This document shows positions 17,760 through 26,662 of a stretch of 64,000 nucleotides of DNA, piece after piece. The stretch lies in assembly GCA_965215845.1 (NCBI GenBank), contig CBDCEL010000004.1:1116001-1180000 (forward strand), read 5' to 3'. The DNA is from Aurantibacter_A sp965215845 (GTDB lineage Bacteria > Bacteroidota > Bacteroidia > Flavobacteriales > Flavobacteriaceae). Under the pieces are notes generated by a model. That model saw nothing but the letters and a program-made list of their open reading frames with translations, did not search any database and was not told the DNA's origin. A program made the translations under genes and the position numbers. Positions within the stretch are counted from its first letter, which is position 1; the number at the start of each line of letters is the position of its first letter.

Positions 17760-18917
17760 TCAACTTAACCCTTTCTTGTAGGCCTTAAACCAGCGTTCGG
17801 GAATATTCTGATTGCAGGCGTCCAAATAGTCCTTTTCTGTGCATGGTAATAACGATAACGTTTCAGATTTAGTATGCGTAGCGTAAATCGAGGGCACCTC
17901 TACCCACCATCTATCGGTAAGATTACTTTTATAATAGACCAACTGCTCAGTTTCGGTAGGCACATTGTACTTCGTGAAGTCTTCTTTATTGATGTACGGC
18001 GACTCCTTTATTCGATAGTTATATCCTTCGATGAAATACCATATTATCTGGGAAACGAGCTGGAACGACTGCATGTTATTGTCCATTTCGTATATTCCGA
18101 AAACATTCACCTTATCGCTCAGACCTGCATATCTCGATATGCTGCAGACCTCTCTTCCTGTCAATCCGTTTGGCGAGAAGTTATCTGACATTCCCATTTC
18201 GCTGGCCCGAATGGCACGGGTATCCAAACTGACTAAATTGGCATTCCTTAACACGGGTTCGGCCAAAGAAATATCAGCTGTCAATTCACCTAGCCTTATA
18301 GACTCAAAAAAAAGACGTTCCATAAGGTCCATTTCCTCTTGTGCATTGAAGTAGCTTTGATAAGCAAGATTCGAAAAGTTGAAGAGGTTATTGGGCTTAT
18401 CCGTTATGATCTTGCTCATATACGAATGCGACGAAATGAGTTCGTCATCGATTCCAAAATCGAACCTACTGTCGACCGAAACCAAATTGATCATATTTCG
18501 GATTCCATCAAAGGCCCTATAGGTAGGGTAAGTAATATCTTGGGTCGCCCCGATTATGATGGGAAGAACCCCTTCTTCAAGCAATCCGGCGATGATTTCC
18601 TTCACCACAAAATAGGTGTCTTCGACACTCTCGCCCTCTTCGATGTCACCCAAATCGATCAAAGTCGAGTTCCAATTGCCCATGAGCAATTTGTAAAGCT
18701 GAATACGGATTGAGCTTACATCCAATTTCTCGGTCTTTTTTTCAAAGGCGTTGCGCGATTCTTTTACGCCCATGATTGCCATGGAAGCATTGGCCAAAAC
18801 AGGTAAACCCTTTTTTTCAGTATGTATCTGTATGTTTTTACCTATTGCCTGTTGCGGAAGTAATTCGCAATGAGCCAGTACCTTATCGGCAACCGGCACC
18901 AAAAAATCGTAAGCCAT
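17760..18917 (-). CDS. Arginase/formimidoylglutamase-fold protein with degenerate metal site
   Basis: 385 residues with the overall ureohydrolase (arginase/agmatinase/HutG) fold. The metal-ligand motifs are eroded. The GGxH motif reads IIIGATQD (His replaced by Gln). The DAHxD motif reads SVDSRFD (His replaced by Arg). The SxDxDxxDP motif reads SLDTRAIRA, with the later aspartates lost. A binuclear manganese site therefore looks unlikely, and the protein may be a non-catalytic family member. It lies between gldK and topA on the same strand, 120 nt upstream of gldK, and has its own well-formed promoter (18944-18973). A link to gliding or secretion is inference from position only. Confidence 0.75.
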   Translation of the reverse strand: MAYDFLVPVADKVLAHCELLPQQAIGKNIQIHTEKKGLPVLANASMAIMGVKESRNAFEKKTEKLDVSSIRIQLYKLLMGNWNSTLIDLGDIEEGESVEDTYFVVKEIIAGLLEEGVLPIIIGATQDITYPTYRAFDGIRNMINLVSVDSRFDFGIDDELISSHSYMSKIITDKPNNLFNFSNLAYQSYFNAQEEMDLMERLFFESIRLGELTADISLAEPVLRNANLVSLDTRAIRASEMGMSDNFSPNGLTGREVCSISRYAGLSDKVNVFGIYEMDNNMQSFQLVSQIIWYFIEGYNYRIKESPYINKEDFTKYNVPTETEQLVYYKSNLTDRWWVEVPSIYATHTKSETLSLLPCTEKDYLDACNQNIPERWFKAYKKGLS

Positions 18918-18943
18918 GAAAATGGTTATTGGGTTATTGCTTA

Positions 18944-18973
18944 CAAAGTTATTGGTAAATAATTAGGTAGCAA
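18944..18973 (-). promoter_or_regulatory. Promoter of the arginase-fold gene
   Basis: Minus strand: TTG (18973-18971), 19 nt spacer, TAACTTTG (18951-18944). This fits the flavobacterial -33/-7 consensus TTG-N19-TAnnTTTG exactly and is the best promoter match in the window. The start codon is 26 nt downstream. Confidence 0.65.
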
Positions 18974-19072
18974 GAGTTAGGCTGGAATTCGAAAAAGAAA
19001 GTTACCTGCCACGGCAACCTAAAAAGCCAGGGAAATATATGGCATTAAATCTGAGCAACTGCCTAATGAAAC

Positions 19073-21556
19073 CTATTTTTTAGCCTTTGGCTTGGTCTTT
19101 TTCTTGGGCGTTTTTTTCTCAATCAACTCTTTGGCCACCTCCAATGTCATTTTAGCGGCATCCACGGTTTTGGCCAACTCTACCTTGACCTTGCCTTTTA
19201 TGATATTGTGCCTGCCCCATCTGGCCTTCTCGATTCGAATACCTTCTTCGGGCCAATCTTGCACGACTTTGTCTATCTCCTTTTGTTTTTTGACCTCTAT
19301 CAGTTCAATGATATCGGCTTCAGAGAGATTGTCAAAATCATATTTCTTGTTCACATTGATGAACATGCCATCCCACTTGATAAAAGGTCCGAAACGGCCC
19401 TTGCCCTTAGTGACGTCTTTGCCCTCGTATTGGTAGATAGGGGCATCTGCTTTTTCCTTTTCATCTATAAGTTCTATTGCACGGTCTAAATCGACGTCAA
19501 AGGCACTTTCACCCCTTGAAAGTGAAACGAACTTTTTTCCGAAACGGACATAAGGGCCATACCTTCCTACGTTCGCCTCGATTTCCTCTCCCCTATAACT
19601 ACCTAATTTTCTAGGTAATTGAAAAAGTTCCATTGCCTCATCATAGGTAATGGTATTCAATGATTGTTCTGGAAGTAAGCTTGCAAACAACGGCTTTTCT
19701 TCCTCTTCTACAGTTCCTATTTGTACCATCGGACCAAAGCGACCAAGGCGCACAGATACCTGTCTGCCCGTTTTGGGGTCCTTGCCCAATACGCGTTCAC
19801 CGCTGGCTCGTTCGGCATTCTCCTCTACATCCAACACATTAGGACGAAAATCTTTATAAAATTCCTTGATTACCTTCTGCCAATCATCAGAACCTTCTGC
19901 GATTTCATCAAAGTTCTCCTCGACCTTGGCGGTAAAATTATAATCAAGAATATTGGCAAAATGACTCACCAAAAAGTCGTTGACGATCATACCGATATCG
20001 GTGGGCACCAACTTGCCCTTATCAGATCCTATGGTCTCGGTCAACTTCTTTTCTGCAATCGCGTTGTTTTTCAATAAAAGCTGGGCGTACTCGCGCTCCA
20101 CTCCGTCGACCGTTCCTTTTTCAACATAATTGCGGTTTTGAATAGTGGAAATGGTCGGCGCATAGGTAGAGGGTCTTCCAATGCCGAGTTCTTCCAATTT
20201 CTTTACCAAAGAGGCTTCTGTATATCTATAGGGTGCCCTTGTAAAGCGTTCGGTTGCCGTCATGAAATTGTTCTCGAGCGGATCGCTCACTTTCATGGCC
20301 GGTAGCATACCCTCTTGCTCCTCCCCTTTGTCTTCTTCGTCCAATCCTTCCATATAAACCTTGAGAAATCCATCGAACTTTATGACCTCGCCATTGGCCG
20401 AGAACTCATCATCGTGTTTATCGGCCTTTATCTTTACGTTGGTGCGCTCTAACTGCGCATCACTCATCTGGGAGGCTATGGTACGTTTCCAAATCAATTC
20501 GTACAATTTCGACTGATCCCGCTCCAAAGAAGGCGATTGATTTTTCATATCGGTCGGGCGAATGGCCTCGTGCGCCTCCTGGGCACCTTTTGACTTGCCC
20601 TTATAATTTCTGATGGTGCTATATTCTTCTCCGTAATTTTCAATGATGGCATCTTTGGCCGCATTGATGGCTTCTCCCGATAGATTTACACTGTCAGTTC
20701 TCATATAGGTAATCAAACCGGCTTCATACAGTCGTTGTGCCACCTGCATCGTTCTGCCCACCGAAAAATACAACTTTCTGGATGCCTCTTGCTGCATAGT
20801 AGAGGTTGTAAAAGGGGCGGATGGTGATTTTTTGGCAGGTTTCTTGTCAAGACTGCCGACCGAAAAATTGGCCCCTATATTTTTTTTCAAAAAGGTTTCG
20901 GCGTCATCTTTCGAAGCAAAGGTCTTGTTCAACTTTGCCTGAAAGACACTCCCTTGTTCGGTCTTGAATTCAGCGGCAATTCTAAAAGATCCCTCTGGGG
21001 TAAAACCTTCTATTTCCCTTTCCCGTTCTACGATCAGCCTTACTGCGACCGACTGAACGCGCCCTGCCGATAGGCCGGGTTTTATTTTTTTCCAAAGAAC
21101 GGGAGACAATTGGTAGCCGACCAAACGGTCCAACACCCTTCTCGCCTGTTGTGCATTTACCAAATTATAATTGATTTCCCTGGGATTCTCAATAGCCCTT
21201 TGAATGGCCTTTTTGGTAATCGAATTAAATACAATACGCTTTGTCTTTTCCTTATCTAGACCAAGCGTTTCGCTCAAATGCCAAGAAATAGCTTCCCCCT
21301 CGCGATCTTCATCACTTGCCAACCATATCGTCTCAGCTTTCTTGGCCAAGTCTTTCAACTTCTTTACCAAGGCCTTTTTATCGCTTTCAACAATATATTT
21401 AGGTTCGAAATTATTATCGACATCTACACCCAGCTCTTTCGAAGGAAGATCTGCGATGTGCCCAAAACTGGACTCCACCTTAAAATCTTTTCCCAGAAAT
21501 TTCTCTATGGTTTTCGCCTTTGCGGGGGACTCAACGATTACTAAATTCTTAGCCAT
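19073..21556 (-). CDS. topA: DNA topoisomerase I (type IA)
   Basis: 827 residues. The N-terminal TOPRIM domain begins MAKNLVIVESPAKAKTIEKFLG and includes ASDEDREGEAISWHL, with the metal-binding acidic residues. The strand-cleavage motif is GLITYMRTDSVNLS, with the catalytic Tyr near residue 284. The C-terminus has topoisomerase C-terminal repeats (GRYGPYVRFGKKFVSL, KGRFGPFIKWDG) in place of Cys4 zinc fingers, and a lysine-rich end. The ATG at 21556 is used; an in-frame TTG at 21628 would add a non-homologous stretch. TopA relaxes negative supercoils. Confidence 0.96.
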   Translation of the reverse strand: MAKNLVIVESPAKAKTIEKFLGKDFKVESSFGHIADLPSKELGVDVDNNFEPKYIVESDKKALVKKLKDLAKKAETIWLASDEDREGEAISWHLSETLGLDKEKTKRIVFNSITKKAIQRAIENPREINYNLVNAQQARRVLDRLVGYQLSPVLWKKIKPGLSAGRVQSVAVRLIVEREREIEGFTPEGSFRIAAEFKTEQGSVFQAKLNKTFASKDDAETFLKKNIGANFSVGSLDKKPAKKSPSAPFTTSTMQQEASRKLYFSVGRTMQVAQRLYEAGLITYMRTDSVNLSGEAINAAKDAIIENYGEEYSTIRNYKGKSKGAQEAHEAIRPTDMKNQSPSLERDQSKLYELIWKRTIASQMSDAQLERTNVKIKADKHDDEFSANGEVIKFDGFLKVYMEGLDEEDKGEEQEGMLPAMKVSDPLENNFMTATERFTRAPYRYTEASLVKKLEELGIGRPSTYAPTISTIQNRNYVEKGTVDGVEREYAQLLLKNNAIAEKKLTETIGSDKGKLVPTDIGMIVNDFLVSHFANILDYNFTAKVEENFDEIAEGSDDWQKVIKEFYKDFRPNVLDVEENAERASGERVLGKDPKTGRQVSVRLGRFGPMVQIGTVEEEEKPLFASLLPEQSLNTITYDEAMELFQLPRKLGSYRGEEIEANVGRYGPYVRFGKKFVSLSRGESAFDVDLDRAIELIDEKEKADAPIYQYEGKDVTKGKGRFGPFIKWDGMFINVNKKYDFDNLSEADIIELIEVKKQKEIDKVVQDWPEEGIRIEKARWGRHNIIKGKVKVELAKTVDAAKMTLEVAKELIEKKTPKKKTKPKAKK

Positions 21557-21575
21557 GAATTCAAATTTGAGGGAA

Positions 21576-21583
21576 CAAATGTA
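21576..21583 (-). promoter_or_regulatory. topA: Flavobacterial -7 box for topA
   Basis: Minus-strand TACATTTG, 19 nt before the topA ATG at 21556, matching TAnnTTTG. It supports the start at 21556 because the longer reading frame would begin upstream of this box. The -33 element is not evident. Confidence 0.4.
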
Positions 21584-21630
21584 TATGAAAATTTTTATAT
21601 CGGTCTGTACCTTAATATATAGGTACAAAA

Positions 21631-21656
21631 AAACACCCCATATGATCGAGGTGTTT
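21631..21656 (-). terminator. Intrinsic terminator after the LVIVD lipoprotein gene
   Basis: AAACACC / GGTGTTT stem with a 12-nt loop, followed on the minus strand by a run of seven T. It lies 22 bases past the stop codon at 21679 and isolates topA from the gene upstream. Confidence 0.65.
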
Positions 21657-21678
21657 CTACAACTTATTTACATTGATT

Positions 21679-22941
21679 TTATTGCAAATTCAAAGTACTT
21701 ATTAGTTCAATATCATTTTCCAAATAGACGTACTGGTAGAGAATTTGGTCACCCACCATAAGAAGGTTTTCCTCTAAGGGAATAACGTCGAACGTATTGA
21801 TATTTTCGAAGTGATTGAGCGAAACCAAGTTTTCGACATCGGTCTTGTCATATACTTTCAAACCTGACTCCCCGTCACATATAAACAACTTTTCATCCTT
21901 TATTCCAAGTCCATAAGGCCCATCCATGGGGTACATTATTTTCAATTCGGGCATTGAAATATTCGAAATATCGACAATGAACAGTCCGCTTTCGGTGGCC
22001 CCACAACCATTGCCTCCGCGTAAGGTCACATAGGCATAATCACCATCGACCACCACTGGGTCACAGGCAGTACCATGTTCAAATTCAGACACGAATTCGG
22101 GTGTTGCCGGGGAGGAAATATCGTAAATGTACATACCTCTCATACTCCCTAGAAAAAGATGGTCACCCCTGTTAAATATCGTTTCTATATCGAAACCGGC
22201 GTAAACATCCTCGAGGTCAAGGGGGTTCTCCAGATCGGAAATCTCAAAAATATTGATGTTGTGGCTATCGACCGCATACAGATAGTCACCTACAATCTTG
22301 AACCTAGCCAAAGAACCTCCTTGGCCGGTTTCTCCACCGCCAGCTGAATTGGCCGTATCAAATGCAACTACATCACCTTCGCGAAACGCAAATTGCTCTT
22401 CATATTCTGAAATCAACATTCGTTGGGTCTTGGTTTCCCAGCCTATCTGAATCTCGCCTCCGACCGCGTTGTCGGGCCAATCAATAATATCGGCTTCAAC
22501 CGGCCATACCACATATTGCTGAAGCACGTTCTCAAGTCTATTCACGGTCTTTATATTCGTGATATCCGAAATATCAAAAACCATAAGATCCATGATGCTA
22601 TCGGCATAGAGATAATCATCTTTTACAGAAATATCGACATTACCGGCAATCTTGATAAAGGTGATTTTCTTCGGATTGGTCGGGTCGGTATTGTCTATTA
22701 CATGAACTCCCTTGTACTTATCGTTGACAAAGATGTAATCTTTATAAGCATAGATCTTGCCCGATTCGTTGATGGGTTGCGGAGGAAGAATATCGATACT
22801 GTTTCTAAATTCCTCCTGACTCATCAACAGGGGGGTCGCCACTAAATAATCATTATATAAGTCCGGATCCGGGTCGTCGTTGTTACAAGAAATAAATACC
22901 ATTGAGACGGTCGCTAGAAACAAGAAATACACCTTTTTCAT
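21679..22941 (-). CDS. LVIVD-repeat lipoprotein
   Basis: 420 residues. The signal peptide ends in the lipobox VFISCNND (Cys19), followed by an Asp/Pro-rich linker. The body is built of beta-propeller-like repeats of about 40-45 residues such as GVHVIDNTDPTNPKKI, LMVFDISDITNIKTV, MYIYDISSPATPEFV and LFIVDISNISMPELK. This is the LVIVD repeat found in Bacteroidota and archaeal surface proteins. The lipoprotein is probably at the outer membrane or cell surface. The function is unknown. It is transcribed divergently from miaB, with 252 bases between them. Confidence 0.8.
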   Translation of the reverse strand: MKKVYFLFLATVSMVFISCNNDDPDPDLYNDYLVATPLLMSQEEFRNSIDILPPQPINESGKIYAYKDYIFVNDKYKGVHVIDNTDPTNPKKITFIKIAGNVDISVKDDYLYADSIMDLMVFDISDITNIKTVNRLENVLQQYVVWPVEADIIDWPDNAVGGEIQIGWETKTQRMLISEYEEQFAFREGDVVAFDTANSAGGGETGQGGSLARFKIVGDYLYAVDSHNINIFEISDLENPLDLEDVYAGFDIETIFNRGDHLFLGSMRGMYIYDISSPATPEFVSEFEHGTACDPVVVDGDYAYVTLRGGNGCGATESGLFIVDISNISMPELKIMYPMDGPYGLGIKDEKLFICDGESGLKVYDKTDVENLVSLNHFENINTFDVIPLEENLLMVGDQILYQYVYLENDIELISTLNLQ

Positions 22942-23105
22942 ATCTTCTTCAATTTTGTAGGGTTATGTCAAAAAGATGGATTGGCATTTAAAAGGTTGCG
23001 TGATGTTCGTCGAATATACTTTTCAGGTTTCTTTCGACTAGGTTGTATAGCTATATAAGCCAAAACGGATAGAAGCCTAAAATAGTGCTAAATAACACTG
23101 TCATA

Positions 23106-23137
23106 TTGTCACGTTTTTGAATATAATATTATCTTTG
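23106..23137 (+). promoter_or_regulatory. miaB: Promoter of miaB
   Basis: TTG (23106-23108), 21-nt spacer, TATCTTTG (23130-23137). The -7 box matches TAnnTTTG; the spacer is slightly longer than the 19-nt optimum. The ATG is 56 nt downstream. Confidence 0.5.
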
Positions 23138-23193
23138 TTGTCCCTCTTTTTTTAGGTAAAAGTTACCGAATTATTGAAATGGGTAGCACATAG

Positions 23194-24639
23194 ATGGAAA
23201 AGATTATAGACGAATCGGCACAAGGAACGGCATTGGCATTGGAGAAAAGCAAGGCGAATGCCCGAAAGCTTTATATCGAAAGTTATGGATGCCAAATGAA
23301 TTTCTCCGACAGTGAGATCGTGGCTTCGATTTTAGCGAAGGAAGGCTTCAACACTACCGAAATTTTGGAGGAGGCCGATTTGATTTTGGTGAACACCTGC
23401 TCCATTCGCGAAAAGGCCGAAACGACCGTACGAAGACGCCTGGAAAAATTCAATTCGATCAAAAAGGCGCGTCCACATATGAAAGTGGGCGTTTTGGGTT
23501 GTATGGCAGAGCGATTGAAAAACAAGTTTTTGGAAGAGGAAAAAATCGTGGACATGGTCGTTGGGCCCGATGCTTACAAAGACCTGCCCAACCTGATCCA
23601 AGAAGTTGATGCCGGTCGAAATGCGGTAAATGTAATTCTCTCAAAAGAGGAGACCTATGGCGATGTGGCACCGGTACGTTTGAACTCGAACGGGGTGACC
23701 GCCTTTGTTTCGATCACGAGGGGCTGTGATAATATGTGTACCTTTTGTGTGGTACCGTTTACTAGGGGTCGCGAGCGCAGCAGAGATCCCCAGTCGATCA
23801 TTGAAGAGGTCAATGACCTTTGGAAGAAAGGTTTCAAGGAAGTTACCTTGCTTGGACAAAATGTTGACAGTTATGTCTGGTTTGGTGGTGGATTGAAAAA
23901 GGATTTCGATAAAGCCTCTGAAATGCAGAAGGCCACGGCTGTCAATTTTGCGAACCTTTTGGAAATGGTCGCCATTGCGCAACCGAAAATGCGTTTTCGA
24001 TTCTCGACTTCGAACCCTCAAGACATGACTTTAGATGTCATTGAGACCATGGCCAAGTATGACAACATCTGTAACTATATCCATCTTCCGGTGCAGAGCG
24101 GAAGCAATCGAATTCTAAAAGCAATGAACCGTTTGCATACAAGGGAGGAATATTTTGGGTTGATCGACAACATACGAAGGATTATCCCAGATTGCGGGAT
24201 TTCACAAGATATGATTGCCGGTTTTCCCACAGAAACCGAGGAAGACCACCAAGATACCTTGTCGTTGATGGAGCATGTAAAGTACGATTTCGGGTTCATG
24301 TTCATATATTCCGAGAGACCTGGCACGCTGGCTGCGAGAAAGTTGGAAGACGACATTCCCGAAGAGATAAAAAAGAGAAGGCTGACCGAAATCATTGACC
24401 TACAGCGAGCACACGGATTATATCGAACCCGTCAACATGTGGGCAAAACCGAGGAAATCTTGATCGAGGGCACTTCGAAAAAGAATGCCGACCAGTGGAT
24501 GGGACGAAACTCCCAAAACACGGTCGCCGTATTTCCGAAGGAAAATTACAAAGTAGGGGATTTCGTGAATGTGAAAATTGAAGACTGCACCTCGGCCACC
24601 CTGATAGGTCGGGCCGTTGGTTATTCTGAAAACAACTAA
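23194..24639 (+). CDS. miaB: tRNA-2-methylthio-N6-dimethylallyladenosine synthase MiaB
   Basis: 481-residue radical-SAM methylthiotransferase that adds the methylthio group at position 37 of tRNAs reading UNN codons. The N-terminal UPF0004 domain supplies the three auxiliary-cluster cysteines (YGCQMNFSDSE, NTCSIREKA, GCMAERLK). The radical SAM CxxxCxxC motif is GCDNMCTFCVVPFTRG, near residue 177. A C-terminal TRAM domain follows (EEILIEGTSKKN...GDFVNVKIEDCTSATLIG). First gene of a likely operon with the sigma-54 regulator 51 nt downstream. Confidence 0.95.
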   Translation: MEKIIDESAQGTALALEKSKANARKLYIESYGCQMNFSDSEIVASILAKEGFNTTEILEEADLILVNTCSIREKAETTVRRRLEKFNSIKKARPHMKVGVLGCMAERLKNKFLEEEKIVDMVVGPDAYKDLPNLIQEVDAGRNAVNVILSKEETYGDVAPVRLNSNGVTAFVSITRGCDNMCTFCVVPFTRGRERSRDPQSIIEEVNDLWKKGFKEVTLLGQNVDSYVWFGGGLKKDFDKASEMQKATAVNFANLLEMVAIAQPKMRFRFSTSNPQDMTLDVIETMAKYDNICNYIHLPVQSGSNRILKAMNRLHTREEYFGLIDNIRRIIPDCGISQDMIAGFPTETEEDHQDTLSLMEHVKYDFGFMFIYSERPGTLAARKLEDDIPEEIKKRRLTEIIDLQRAHGLYRTRQHVGKTEEILIEGTSKKNADQWMGRNSQNTVAVFPKENYKVGDFVNVKIEDCTSATLIGRAVGYSENN

Positions 24640-24652
24640 AGTATTTAATAGT

Positions 24653-24674
24653 TTCCCGCCTTTTCGGGAATGAC
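24653..24674 (+). repeat. REP-like palindrome in the miaB-regulator gap
   Basis: TTCCCG / CGGGAA with a 6-nt loop (CCTTTT), followed by TGACAAG. It is the same type as the two palindromes at 37286-37364. An ATG at 24670 falls inside the right arm and flank, which argues against it as the real start of the downstream gene. Confidence 0.6.
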
Positions 24675-24690
24675 AAGAGTAGAGAATTTA

Positions 24691-25968
24691 ATGGAGAATG
24701 TACAGGCCATAAAACAACGCTTTGAGATTATCGGTAACGATGTGAAGCTCAATCGCGCCCTTGAAAAGGCGATTCAGGTGGCACCAACCGATATCTCCGT
24801 TTTGGTGACCGGCGAAAGTGGGGTAGGCAAAGAAGTTATCCCGAAAATCATCCATTCGCTATCGCACCGAAAGCACGCCAAATATATTGCGGTAAACTGC
24901 GGCGCGATACCCGAAGGCACCATTGACAGTGAACTTTTCGGCCATGAAAAAGGAGCCTTCACAGGGGCTACCCAGACTAGAAGCGGATATTTCGAAGTAG
25001 CTGACGGCGGAACCATTTTTTTAGATGAGGTCGGCGAATTGCCATTAACGACCCAAGTACGTCTTTTAAGGGTTTTGGAAAACGGTGAGTTTTTGAAAGT
25101 TGGTTCGTCCCAAACCCAAAAGACGGACGTTCGAATCGTTGCGGCGACAAATATCAATATGTTCGAGGCGATCAAAAAGGAAAAATTTCGTGAAGACCTT
25201 TATTATCGTTTGAGTACGGTGGAAATCAATATTCCGCCCTTACGGGAACGAAAAGAAGATATTCATCTGCTGTTCCGAAAATTTGCCTCGGATTTCGGAC
25301 AGAAATATAAAATGCCCACCATTCGCTTGGAAGAAGGTGCCATTCAACTTTTATTAAAATATCGCTGGCCTGGAAACATTAGACAATTAAGGAACATTGC
25401 AGAGCAAATATCCGTTTTGGAGGAAGGTCGCAGCATTTCGCTCTCCACATTAAATAGTTATTTGCCCAATTCGGGCAATACAAATCTCCCGGCCGTCATC
25501 GAACCGGGAAAAAGGGAGGGTGATTTCAGCAATGAAAGGGAAATTTTGTACAAGGTGCTTTTTGATATGAAGGGCGACCTCAACGATCTCAAAAAATTGA
25601 CCCTTGAACTTCTCAAGAACAATGACAGTGAAAAGGTTCAGGAAGAAAACGAAACCCTAATCCGTAAAATCTATGGCGGTAACGGGGAAGATATTTCCGA
25701 GAGTGTTGAGTCGCCGGTTGAAGTTTTACCCTTACCGCAGCCGCAACAAATGGAAGAACAGCCCATCATACAGAAACAGCCACAAGACGATAGGTACCAT
25801 TTTGCCGAGGAAATAGAAGAAGAGGAAACCTTATCTTTACAAGAGAAGGAAATCGAACTCATCAAAAAATCTTTGGAAAGAAATCGTGGCAAAAGAAAGG
25901 CCGCGGCGGCCGAACTTGGAATTTCTGAACGAACACTCTATCGAAAGATCAAACAATACGATTTATAG
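24691..25968 (+). CDS. Sigma-54-dependent transcriptional activator without receiver domain
   Basis: 425 residues. The protein starts directly with the AAA+ domain: Walker A GESGVGKE (about residue 42), the sigma-54 contact loop GAFTGA (about 88), Walker B GGTIFLDEVGELP and the arginine-finger region FREDLYYRLSTVEI. A variable Glu/Gln/Pro-rich segment precedes a Fis-type helix-turn-helix (KRKAAAAELGISERTLYRKI). No N-terminal receiver or sensor domain is present, so control must come from another protein or from expression level. The ATG at 24691 is chosen because an in-frame ATG at 24670 lies within a REP-like palindrome. Its targets are not evident; lptE follows 58 nt downstream. Confidence 0.88.
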   Translation: MENVQAIKQRFEIIGNDVKLNRALEKAIQVAPTDISVLVTGESGVGKEVIPKIIHSLSHRKHAKYIAVNCGAIPEGTIDSELFGHEKGAFTGATQTRSGYFEVADGGTIFLDEVGELPLTTQVRLLRVLENGEFLKVGSSQTQKTDVRIVAATNINMFEAIKKEKFREDLYYRLSTVEINIPPLRERKEDIHLLFRKFASDFGQKYKMPTIRLEEGAIQLLLKYRWPGNIRQLRNIAEQISVLEEGRSISLSTLNSYLPNSGNTNLPAVIEPGKREGDFSNEREILYKVLFDMKGDLNDLKKLTLELLKNNDSEKVQEENETLIRKIYGGNGEDISESVESPVEVLPLPQPQQMEEQPIIQKQPQDDRYHFAEEIEEEETLSLQEKEIELIKKSLERNRGKRKAAAAELGISERTLYRKIKQYDL

Positions 25969-25980
25969 GTCGGTTGACCG

Positions 25981-26008
25981 TTGGAATTTGGAATTTGGAA
26001 TTTGGAAT
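25981..26008 (+). repeat. Heptanucleotide tandem array, 4 copies of TTGGAAT
   Basis: Four perfect head-to-tail copies of TTGGAAT, followed by a run of T, between the stop of the sigma-54 activator and the start of lptE. Reverse-complemented, the second array at 26622-26656 has a closely related unit. Confidence 0.9.
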
Positions 26009-26026
26009 TTTTTAATATTACGTCAT

Positions 26027-26548
26027 TTGAAAAGGTTTAATTATATCGTTGGTTGTATCATTCTTGCTTTCTCCCTTTCGGGTTGTGGCATTTACAACTT
26101 TACCGGGGGCAATGTAGGTACGGCGTCGACCTTTCAGATACCCTATTTTCAAAATTTTGCGACACAAAATCCCGGGTCTATTTTTGAACCCGGGTTGGAA
26201 CGTGATTTCACGTTGGCGTTACAAGATCGCATCTTGAACCAGACCAGTTTGGATCTCACGAATTCAGGAGATGCCGATTTGTTGTACGAAGGTGAAATCG
26301 TCGAATACCGCGTTTCGCCCATGAGCGCAACTTCTCAACAAAGGGCCGCCCAGAATAGGCTTTCGATGGCAGTGAAGGTAAGGTTTTACAATCGCACCAA
26401 GGAAGATGCGGATTTTGACCAGCGCTTTTCTTTCTTCTACGACTTTGATGCGAATCAAAACCTGCCATCGGTAAAAGACGAGGCACATGAGGTTATTTTC
26501 GAACGGATAACACAGGATATTTTTAACGAATCCCTGGCTGATTGGTAG
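26027..26548 (+). CDS. lptE: LptE-like LPS-assembly lipoprotein
   Basis: 173 residues from a TTG start at 26027, the only start codon that directly precedes the signal peptide (KRFNYIVGCIILAFSLSGCG, lipobox Cys at about residue 18). Mature features fit the Bacteroidota LptE family: GIYNFTGGNVGTASTFQIPYF, a middle strand DLLYEGEIVEYRVSPM and a final helix DEAHEVIFERITQDIFNESL. LptE plugs and assembles LptD so that lipopolysaccharide can reach the outer leaflet. An in-frame extension upstream reads through the heptamer array and is probably untranslated. Confidence 0.8.
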   Translation: MKRFNYIVGCIILAFSLSGCGIYNFTGGNVGTASTFQIPYFQNFATQNPGSIFEPGLERDFTLALQDRILNQTSLDLTNSGDADLLYEGEIVEYRVSPMSATSQQRAAQNRLSMAVKVRFYNRTKEDADFDQRFSFFYDFDANQNLPSVKDEAHEVIFERITQDIFNESLADW

Positions 26549-26621
26549 TCGACAAATTCAATTTTCGCAATAAGGGGATTAAAAATAAAGCTCAAATTGA
26601 GAGTTTAAAATCAAAAAACAC

Positions 26622-26656
26622 TTCTAACTTCTAACTTCTAACTTCTAACTTCTAAC
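26622..26656 (+). repeat. Heptanucleotide tandem array, 5 copies of TTCTAAC
   Basis: Five perfect copies of TTCTAAC end 6 nt before the ATG at 26663, so the array covers the normal ribosome-binding region. The reverse complement GTTAGAA differs from TTTGGAA (a rotation of the first array's unit) at two positions. Confidence 0.9.
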
Positions 26657-26662
26657 AAAATA

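Noticed and set aside
24670..24690. Upstream ATG as the start of the sigma-54 activator
   Set aside because: The ATG lies in the right arm and flank of a REP-like palindrome, and the extra residues have no domain match. The ATG at 24691 fits the family start.
25981..26656. CRISPR array
   Set aside because: The repeats are 7 bp, directly adjacent and have no spacers, so they are simple tandem heptamers. No cas genes are present.
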